Positions 30,439 to 35,751 of a DNA stretch of 35,751 nt are shown piece by piece. The stretch covers positions 1 through 35,751 of the forward strand of contig NZ_JAPSHJ010000037.1 in assembly GCF_031179985.1 (NCBI RefSeq), written 5' to 3'. A model generated the notes under the pieces. It did no database searches. It was not told the origin of the DNA and saw nothing but the letters and a program-made list of their open reading frames with translations. Each line of letters starts with the position of its first letter. Within the stretch, counting starts at the first letter, position 1. This DNA is from Arthrobacter sp. (GTDB taxonomy: Bacteria > Actinomycetota > Actinomycetes > Actinomycetales > Micrococcaceae). Position numbers and translations under genes: made by a program.

Positions 30439-31248
30439 CTAGACAAGCGCGTTGTAAGCCTCGGAGCGGACGATTGCCTCTTCGGGGAGGATGTCAGCCG
30501 TGATCAGGTTGCGGTCGTAGACCACCAGTGCATTGTTTTCCAGGATCTGCTCTCTCGAGACGATGAGGCCGCTCCGTTTATCCCTGGTCAGCCGGACGAT
30601 CCTGTTGTGCCGGTAAACCTGCCCGCCGGACTCCTGGAAGTGGGCGTCTTCTTCCTTGATATGGAACTTCACCGCGGGTACCTTCTCCGCCCTCAGCTCG
30701 CCGCACAGGTGCTCATCGGTGACAGAAACCAGGAACTGAAAGCTCTGGCCGGTGTCATTGCGGACGCGGTAGTCGAGGTAGTTGTAAATGATGGACGTGC
30801 CGGATCCGAAGGGGATCTGCCTGTTAAAGTCCGGGAAAAGGTCCAGTTCGCCGTGGTGATGATGTTCGACGATGGTCAATTCGCTGTGGAGGACCATCCA
30901 GTGCAGCAGGTTTGTGAACTGGCACAGCCCGCCCCCGATCCCTGACTCGGCCCGCCCGTTATTGATGGTGAGACCTTCGCGGTAGCCTTTGGCGGCTGTG
31001 CAGCTTCCTACCAGATTCCAGAAGGAAAACGTCTCTCCGGGCCTGATCTCCACGCGGTTTACCAAGGGTGCGGCGATTCCGAGGCTAACGGCTTTGTTCT
31101 CCTGAAAGTGCAGGTCAACATTGCCGAGCTTCCTCCGGATCAGGGAGTTGTGCCGGTAAACAACCCCCGGATCGAACCCTGCATGGCAACGTGCCACATC
31201 CCTGAAGTTTCCGCTTCCGAGAATTTGGTTACACCGTGCGGGAACCAA
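30439..31248 (-). CDS. VanW family protein, N-terminus short or uncertain
   Basis: Protein of the VanW family, first noted in vancomycin-resistance clusters; molecular function unknown. 269 aa from the TTG at 31248. The core is clear: VVYRHNSLIRRKLGNVDLHFQENKAVSL, IRPGETFSFWNLVGSC, GIGGGLCQFTNLLHWMVLHS, EHHHHGELDLFPDF and GTSIIYNYLDYRVRNDT. Family members usually have about 50 residues before YRHNSLIRRKLG, often with a basic segment, whereas only about 30 fit here, and AGGAGA abuts the TTG with almost no spacing. The start is therefore doubtful. Only 25 bases separate it from the upstream carboxylate-amine ligase stop, so the N-terminus may have been lost or replaced. A van cluster is absent; glycopeptide resistance should not be inferred. 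Confidence 0.75.
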   Translation of the reverse strand: MVPARCNQILGSGNFRDVARCHAGFDPGVVYRHNSLIRRKLGNVDLHFQENKAVSLGIAAPLVNRVEIRPGETFSFWNLVGSCTAAKGYREGLTINNGRAESGIGGGLCQFTNLLHWMVLHSELTIVEHHHHGELDLFPDFNRQIPFGSGTSIIYNYLDYRVRNDTGQSFQFLVSVTDEHLCGELRAEKVPAVKFHIKEEDAHFQESGGQVYRHNRIVRLTRDKRSGLIVSREQILENNALVVYDRNLITADILPEEAIVRSEAYNALV

Positions 31249-31273
31249 TCTCCTGCCGCAACATGGCCGCCGT

Positions 31274-32425
31274 TCAGGCGGTGGGTCCGTTCCTCATCTG
31301 TTTCACGAGGTCGAGGACCACAGCCTGCAGATTCCCGCCGTTTTCCGCGGCGACGCGGCGCTGCCGCTGGTAGCCGGCGCCCCGCCGGATGATCTTTTCG
31401 ACGTCGGCCAACTCATCCGCGCAACGGAGCTTAGCGGCGACAGGTTCCAGCCGGTTGAGCGTCTCCAGGAGGTGGTCGGTCACCAGCTGTTCATTGCCCT
31501 GAGCGTCCAGGATGATGATGGCGTCCATGCCGTACCGGGCCGCACGCCATTTGTTCTCCTGCACGTGCCAGGGAGGCATGGTGGGAATAGTGCCGCCGTT
31601 ATCAAGGGTGGTAGAGAGTTCGTCGACGAGGCACTGGGTCAGCGCAGCCACGGCCCCCACTTCCTCAAGCGTGGCCAGGCCGTCGCAGATCCGCATCTCA
31701 ATGGTTCCCAGATTAGGAACGGGGCGGATGTCCCAACGGATTTCCGAGAGCGTGTCGATGACGCCCGTCGTGAACATGTCCTGCACGTACGACTCGTATT
31801 CATCCCAGGTGGAGAACTGGAACGGAAGCCCCGCGGTGGGAAGCTGCTGGAACATCAGGGCCCGGTGGGAGGCGTAACCTGTATCCTCGCCGCCCCAGAA
31901 AGGACTGGACGCTGACAGGGCCTGGAAATGGGGGAAGTAGTTGACCAGGCCATCAACCACGGGAAGGGCTTTTTCCTTGCGGTCCAGGCCAACGTGGACG
32001 TGGACGCCGTAAATAACCATCTGCCGGCCCCACCACTGCGTGCGGTCGATCAGCTTCGCGTAGCGGGCCTTATCCGTGACGGGTTGAAGCTGCGGAGGGC
32101 TGAACGGGTGGCTTCCAGCGCAGAAGACTTCCACGCCCATGGGGTCGGTAACCTCGCGTACAGCGGCGAGCGAATTGCTGAGGTCTTCTTTTGCCTGGGC
32201 TACTGTCTCGCAGATGCCGGTGACGAGCTCCACCGTGTTCAGCAGAAGCTCCTGCTTGATGTGCGGGTGTTCGTCGTCGTCGTTCAGCTCCGGGTGATTG
32301 ACGGCCACCCCGCGCAGAACCTCATTAGCCACGGACGCCAATTCGCCCGTTTCAGCATTGACGAGCGCAAGCTCCCATTCCACTCCAAGAGTTGATTGCC
32401 TGGAGGCAGCAAAATCAATCTTCAT
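31274..32425 (-). CDS. Carboxylate-amine ligase, YbdK family (glutamate--cysteine ligase type 2-like)
   Basis: ATP-dependent ligase of the glutamate-cysteine ligase GCS2 family, 383 aa. It begins MKIDFAASRQSTLGVEWELALVN and has PHIKQELLLNTVELVTGICET, VYGVHVHVGL-type sequence around the active site, IRPVPNLGTIEMRICDGLATLEE and ENKWRAARYGMDAI. The natural substrate is uncertain: in enzymes of this family gamma-glutamylcysteine synthesis has been shown in vitro, but mycothiol producers often lack glutathione. AAAGGGA lies 5 bases before the ATG. It is divergent from the GH3 gene and probably cotranscribed with the VanW-family gene. Confidence 0.9.
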   Translation of the reverse strand: MKIDFAASRQSTLGVEWELALVNAETGELASVANEVLRGVAVNHPELNDDDEHPHIKQELLLNTVELVTGICETVAQAKEDLSNSLAAVREVTDPMGVEVFCAGSHPFSPPQLQPVTDKARYAKLIDRTQWWGRQMVIYGVHVHVGLDRKEKALPVVDGLVNYFPHFQALSASSPFWGGEDTGYASHRALMFQQLPTAGLPFQFSTWDEYESYVQDMFTTGVIDTLSEIRWDIRPVPNLGTIEMRICDGLATLEEVGAVAALTQCLVDELSTTLDNGGTIPTMPPWHVQENKWRAARYGMDAIIILDAQGNEQLVTDHLLETLNRLEPVAAKLRCADELADVEKIIRRGAGYQRQRRVAAENGGNLQAVVLDLVKQMRNGPTA

Positions 32426-32505
32426 GTGGTCCCTTTACGTTTTTACTTGCTGTTGCCGCTGCCTCCCCCAGAGCGGGCAACCGTGCCTCAAGTCTAGTGC
32501 AGGGG

Positions 32506-32511
32506 TAGCAT
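32506..32511 (+). promoter_or_regulatory. -10 element of the GH3 gene, leaderless type
   Basis: TAGCAT is followed by 7 bases and the second of two adjacent ATG codons (32519). No Shine-Dalgarno is present. It shares the 93-base divergent region with the carboxylate-amine ligase gene. Confidence 0.4.
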
Positions 32512-32518
32512 CGGTATG

Positions 32519-34306
32519 ATGGCTTGGTTTCAAAGCGCACGTGACAGTTTTCACATCGGCACCTTTCGGATTGGCAGCGTTCGCCCTGAGGCTCCAAGCA
32601 GTCTTCGAACCAGTGGTTCTCCCGCCAGAACCCTGACGATGATCTTCGCAACCGTCCTGTTGGCTGCCGCCTGTACGCCAGGGTCCACTGGCGGCACGCC
32701 GTCACCATCCGGCTCTAGCCCGGCTCCCCGTGTGTCTGCCTCGCCATCGGCTCAGGAATCGACGACGGCGGCACCTCCATCTGCGACAAACTCACCGGAC
32801 GCTGGCGGTGAACAGTTGGGCTGGGGTCCTGGACAGAAGGATCTGGACGCCGCCCGCACTGCCGTTTCGGCCATGACCGTCAGCCAGAAAGCGGGCCAGG
32901 TCCTTTTGCCGTTCTATCAGGGCCTGGACCATGCGGCCCAGGCGGCCGCCATTGAACGGCTGCACCTCGCGGGTTCCATAGTTATGGCGGACAACGTTCC
33001 GGGGACCCCCGACGGCCAGGTCGATACGGCAGCAATGGGCAGAGTCACCGCTGACCTGCAGAAGGCCACTACTGCGGACGGCCGGAAATGGCCGGGGATG
33101 ATCGCCGTCGACCAGGAAGGCGGCTTGGTTTCAAGGCTTCGCACGCCACTCACCGAATGGCCTTCGCCCATGAGTTACGGGGCAGCCGGAAAGCCGTCCT
33201 TGGCGTCCGACGCCGGCCGCTTACTGGCGGGTGAACTGGTGGGCCTGGGGTTCAACGTTGATTTCGCGCCGGACGCCGACGTCACAATCGGCCCGGCGGA
33301 TCCAACCATCGGGTCACGCTCGATGTCCGGGAGCCCTGAAACAGTCGGCCAAATGTCTGTCGGCTTTTTTCAAGGAATGCTGGCCGCAGGGGTGCTCCCG
33401 GCCATCAAGCATTTTCCTGGCCACGGTTCCGTGACGGTGGACTCCCACTTGGACCTTCCCGTTCAGCCCGCTCCCACGGCCCAACTCGAGGCGAGGGACT
33501 GGGTGCCGTTCAAGGCAGGTATTGCGGCCGGCGTCCCCATGGTGATGACGGCGCACATCGCCGTTCCCGCCCTGGAACCGGACGTGCCTGCCTCGGTGTC
33601 GAAAGCGACGTACAGCGTTCTGCGCGGCATCGGCTTTAAAGGAGTTGCCGTTACCGACGCCCTGAACATGGGGGCTATTCAGAAACAGTTCCCGGGCGGG
33701 TCTGCTGCGCCCAAGGCTTTGGCAGCCGGCGCGGATCTCCTGCTGATGCCACCCGACGTTGAGGCCGCTCATCAGGCTATTGTCGCTGCCGTGGGAAATG
33801 GCTCGCTCGCCAAGGAGCGACTCGACGAGGCAGCCCAGCGGGTTGTAACAATGATGCTCTGGCGCGGGCGGACAGCCATTCCACCGGCTCCTGCTCCGGG
33901 CAGCGGGGCGGATTTGTCGCGGAAGCTTTCGGCGACGGCAATCACGGTACTTTCCGGTCCTTGCCGCGGACCAATTATTCAGGGCTCTGTCACGGTGGCC
34001 GGGGGGTCGCCAGCGGACCGTGCACGCTTTGCGAAAGCCGCAGCGAATGTTGGCGTCACCATCGGAACCGGCCCTACAGTCAGCCTCATCGGCTTCGGCG
34101 AAGGGCCGGTAAAAGCCGACGTCGCCGTCTCCCTCGATGCACCCTGGTCTCTCGCTTCATCAGCGGCCGCCACCAGGATTGCACTGTACGGGCGCACACC
34201 TGGGGCCTTTGACGCCTTGCTTGCGGTTCTTATCGGCAAGGCTGGGGCTCCCGGAAAGCTGCCGGTCGACGTCGGAAGTTATCCCCGGGGATCGGGATGC
34301 CCTTAG
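32519..34306 (+). CDS. Glycoside hydrolase family 3, NagZ-like beta-N-acetylhexosaminidase, predicted lipoprotein
   Basis: Predicted to remove GlcNAc from muropeptides during cell-wall turnover. 595 aa. A long N-terminal region (about 40 residues) precedes a hydrophobic stretch and the lipobox LAAAC, then a Pro/Ser/Thr linker. The GH3 domain shows MIAVDQEGGLVSRL, FAPDADV, the NagZ hallmark KHFPGHGSVTVDSHLDLP (K297) and nucleophile D380 in VTDALNMGAI. The C-terminal about 170 residues form a second domain, ending PVDVGSYPRGSGCP. ATG 32519 fits the leaderless -10; ATG 32516 is adjacent. The long n-region is unusual for a signal peptide, so the mature start may be misplaced. Confidence 0.88.
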   Translation: MAWFQSARDSFHIGTFRIGSVRPEAPSSLRTSGSPARTLTMIFATVLLAAACTPGSTGGTPSPSGSSPAPRVSASPSAQESTTAAPPSATNSPDAGGEQLGWGPGQKDLDAARTAVSAMTVSQKAGQVLLPFYQGLDHAAQAAAIERLHLAGSIVMADNVPGTPDGQVDTAAMGRVTADLQKATTADGRKWPGMIAVDQEGGLVSRLRTPLTEWPSPMSYGAAGKPSLASDAGRLLAGELVGLGFNVDFAPDADVTIGPADPTIGSRSMSGSPETVGQMSVGFFQGMLAAGVLPAIKHFPGHGSVTVDSHLDLPVQPAPTAQLEARDWVPFKAGIAAGVPMVMTAHIAVPALEPDVPASVSKATYSVLRGIGFKGVAVTDALNMGAIQKQFPGGSAAPKALAAGADLLLMPPDVEAAHQAIVAAVGNGSLAKERLDEAAQRVVTMMLWRGRTAIPPAPAPGSGADLSRKLSATAITVLSGPCRGPIIQGSVTVAGGSPADRARFAKAAANVGVTIGTGPTVSLIGFGEGPVKADVAVSLDAPWSLASSAAATRIALYGRTPGAFDALLAVLIGKAGAPGKLPVDVGSYPRGSGCP

Positions 34307-34332
34307 CCCGGCCTGACGGAATCAGGTTCCGT

Positions 34333-34362
34333 TTGCTAATGAGAATGATTGTCATCTAAGCT
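34333..34362 (+). promoter_or_regulatory. Zur-controlled leaderless promoter
   Basis: The 17-bp near-perfect palindrome ATGAGAATGATTGTCAT (34339-34355, centre G34347, 7 of 8 pairs matching) fits the actinobacterial Zur box. It fills the 18-base spacer between -35 TTGCTA (34333-34338) and -10 TAAGCT (34357-34362). The downstream ATG (34369) is 6 bases past the -10, so the message is probably leaderless. Bound Zur would cover the core promoter, giving repression when zinc is plentiful. Confidence 0.8.
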
Positions 34363-34368
34363 CGGGGA

Positions 34369-35502
34369 ATGCATTTATCCCTGGTGAGTTCGCTCGATAC
34401 CCAATGCCGTCAGGAAGCCACCTTCCGCCTGGGGGAAACCCATGGAAACTCCGTGGTGGTGCATCACGATCTCCTTGAGGGGTACGTTGTCCTGCGCCGG
34501 ATTTTTCGGGACGGCGTGCTTATCGAGCGGGCCGAGACGCCACTGGAGCACGGCTGCCTGAGCTGCACCGTCAGGCTCGATGTTGTGCCCACCGTGGAAC
34601 GGCTCATGGATACGGACTGCGCCCATGTGGTTCTTGGCCTCCCGCCTGGAGTAGCTACAGGCTTGGTGGTTGCAGAGCTGACAGCAAGACTGGGGGCCAA
34701 CATCTTCATCGACAATGCAGTCCTGGCGGTGGATCCCACGGAACTCGAGCACCAGATCTGGGACAGGCATACACTCTTCGAATCCGGATTCACCTCGGCA
34801 CGCGGAGACGACCGCACCAGCGGCGAGTTCCTGATTTCCGAATTCGCGCACGTGGATACAGTGATGGTCCAGGCGGGCCTCGGGGCCCAACTTGCCGGCA
34901 GTGTGGACAAGGAATCAACTGACTGGCACTCCGGGGTTCAGCTCATGACGCAGCTGGCCCCGCATGCCGTGCTCGTCGAAACACGCGACGACTTCCGTCC
35001 CCGCTGCTACGACGCGCGGGAAGCGGTATCACGCTCACGGCTCGGGGCTGTCCGGGTTCCCGTCCAGGACCGTTCCGGGGACTTCTGCACCGTCCTGCAT
35101 TCCGTGGAGCGGCCTCTTCATCCCCAGCGTTTCCGGGAGGCCCTGCCTCGTCTGGCCGCCGGGTCACACTGGCTGCGGGGAAGGCTCTGGATGGCGTCCG
35201 CTCCGGCCCAGAGGATCGGTCTGACGGGCATCGGTCCCCGTGTCTGGCTGGAGAACACTGGGCGCTGGGTGGCGGACCAGGAAGAGGGGCTGAGGGCCAA
35301 CGCCGGCGACGCCGATGCCATCCTTGCCTGGCACCCGAGATTCGGTGACCGGAGCACGGTGGTAGCGGTGACGGGCCGGGGAGAAGACATCGACGGCGGC
35401 GAGATCCGTTCCCTGCTTGATGCCTGTCAGCTGACGGACGAAGAGATGTCCAAGGACTTCGCGGCCCTTGAGGACCCCTGGGAGCTGGAAAGCAGACTGT
35501 AG
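34369..35502 (+). CDS. CobW-like protein without a P-loop, resembling the zinc-starvation ribosome factor Mrf
   Basis: 377 aa with a CobW/COG0523-like architecture. The C-terminal CobW_C-type region (about residues 240-300) has LHSVERPLHPQRFREALPRL and LWLASAPAQ-like sequence (LWMASAPAQRIGLTGIGPRVW). The N-terminus, where COG0523 GTPases have GxxGAGKT, reads MHLSLVSSLDTQCRQEATF, so no Walker A exists and GTP binding is doubtful. The metal site is HGCLSCTVR (C63, C66), a CxxC rather than the CxCC of metallochaperone GTPases. This matches my memory of mycobacterial Mrf, a Zur-regulated protein that recruits the hibernation factor to zinc-free ribosomes. The Zur promoter and the downstream cysteine-free L36 support that role. 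A zinc metallochaperone is the alternative. Confidence 0.8.
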   Translation: MHLSLVSSLDTQCRQEATFRLGETHGNSVVVHHDLLEGYVVLRRIFRDGVLIERAETPLEHGCLSCTVRLDVVPTVERLMDTDCAHVVLGLPPGVATGLVVAELTARLGANIFIDNAVLAVDPTELEHQIWDRHTLFESGFTSARGDDRTSGEFLISEFAHVDTVMVQAGLGAQLAGSVDKESTDWHSGVQLMTQLAPHAVLVETRDDFRPRCYDAREAVSRSRLGAVRVPVQDRSGDFCTVLHSVERPLHPQRFREALPRLAAGSHWLRGRLWMASAPAQRIGLTGIGPRVWLENTGRWVADQEEGLRANAGDADAILAWHPRFGDRSTVVAVTGRGEDIDGGEIRSLLDACQLTDEEMSKDFAALEDPWELESRL

Positions 35503-35545
35503 AAACGGCTGGCACACCACCGGCCACAACCATTGAGGAGAAACC

Positions 35546-35668
35546 ATGAAGGTCAGGAATTCATTGCGTGCCCTGAAAAAGATCCCAGGTGCCCAAATAG
35601 TCCGCCGAAGAGGAAGAACATTCGTTATCAACAAAAAGAATCCGCGAATGAAAGCCCGCCAGGGCTGA
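35546..35668 (+). CDS. rpmJ: Ribosomal protein L36, zinc-independent (C-minus, type B) paralogue
   Basis: 40-aa product starting [20 protein letters not shown] and ending NPRMKARQG. It has the L36 fold sequence but no cysteines and no histidine, so it cannot hold the zinc ion of the standard CxxC-type L36. GAGGAGAAA lies 2 bases before the ATG. It follows the Mrf-like gene by 43 bases and probably shares its Zur-controlled transcript, replacing the zinc-binding L36 during zinc shortage. Other C-minus ribosomal genes (rpmB, rpmG, rpsN, rpsR) may follow beyond the window. Confidence 0.95.
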   Translation: MKVRNSLRALKKIPGAQIVRRRGRTFVINKKNPRMKARQG

Positions 35669-35751
35669 AATGAGTTAAGAGACGCCTCAGGGGTCCCCGC
35701 CCGAGGAACGAGGGTGGGGAAGAGGCGGAACGGAAAGCCCGCCAGGGCTGA
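35650..35751 (+). repeat. 19-bp direct repeat of the rpmJ 3' end, at the window edge
   Basis: GAAAGCCCGCCAGGGCTGA occurs at the end of rpmJ (35650-35668) and again as the last 19 bases of the window (35733-35751). Each copy contains the small hairpin AGCCC-GCCA-GGGCT. The second copy is not in frame with rpmJ and no start codon serves it. Confidence 0.7.
35683..35727 (+). terminator. Two-tier hairpin downstream of rpmJ
   Basis: Outer stem CGCCTC (35683-35688) with GAGGCG (35722-35727); inner stem CCCCGCCC (35695-35702) with GGGTGGGG (35712-35719), loop of 9 bases. No T run follows, so it may be a terminator, an mRNA-processing signal or a leader structure for the next gene. Confidence 0.5.

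Noticed and set aside
30439..31248. Vancomycin-resistance cluster
   Set aside because: Only a VanW-family gene is present; vanH, vanA-type ligase, vanX and vanRS are absent.

Overview
High-GC actinobacterial chromosome, most consistent with Arthrobacter/Pseudarthrobacter (Micrococcaceae). This rests on the protein sequences, an actinobacterial-type inositol-phosphate synthase next to MshA (mycothiol synthesis), many GTG starts, and repeated leaderless-type promoters. The window is mostly conserved core genes. No rRNA, tRNA, CRISPR array, IS element or prophage was seen.

Layout. 0-1 kb: low-GC left edge and a minus-strand prepilin peptidase. 1.2-9.7 kb: rplM-rpsI, glmM, an exported M15 peptidase with coaA (minus strand), then glmS-acpS-nnr. 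9.8-16.2 kb: glgX-treY-treZ, a glycogen-to-trehalose operon. 16.2-26.1 kb: aldo/keto reductase, ino1, an AbiEi/DUF559-type gene flanked by two short-repeat arrays, fhs, mshA, a GNAT acetyltransferase, and a divergent GH4 glycosidase / PfkB kinase pair. 26.3-30.4 kb: alr-tsaE-tsaB-rimI-tsaD, an overlapping operon for cell-wall D-alanine and tRNA t6A. 30.4-34.3 kb: VanW-family protein and YbdK-type carboxylate-amine ligase (minus strand), and a NagZ-like GH3 lipoprotein. 34.3-35.75 kb: a Zur-box promoter driving a CobW-like protein without a P-loop and a cysteine-free ribosomal protein L36, probably the start of a zinc-starvation ribosome-remodelling operon cut by the window edge.

How the genes fit together. 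GlmS and GlmM make glucosamine phosphates for UDP-GlcNAc. Ino1 makes inositol phosphate. MshA joins the two products to begin mycothiol. UDP-GlcNAc, alanine racemase, the M15 peptidase and the NagZ-like enzyme all touch peptidoglycan. CoaA and AcpS start and use CoA. From memory, mycobacteria carry rplM-rpsI-glmM-glmS-nnr-alr-tsaE-tsaB-rimI-tsaD in nearly this order, so the 9.7-26.2 kb stretch looks like a lineage-specific block inserted into a conserved backbone.

The most interesting signals are the Zur-controlled 3' end, a recurrent TANNNT-(6-7 nt)-start-codon promoter architecture (eight genes), and the repeat-flanked DUF559 locus with a perfect DnaA-box sequence beside it.
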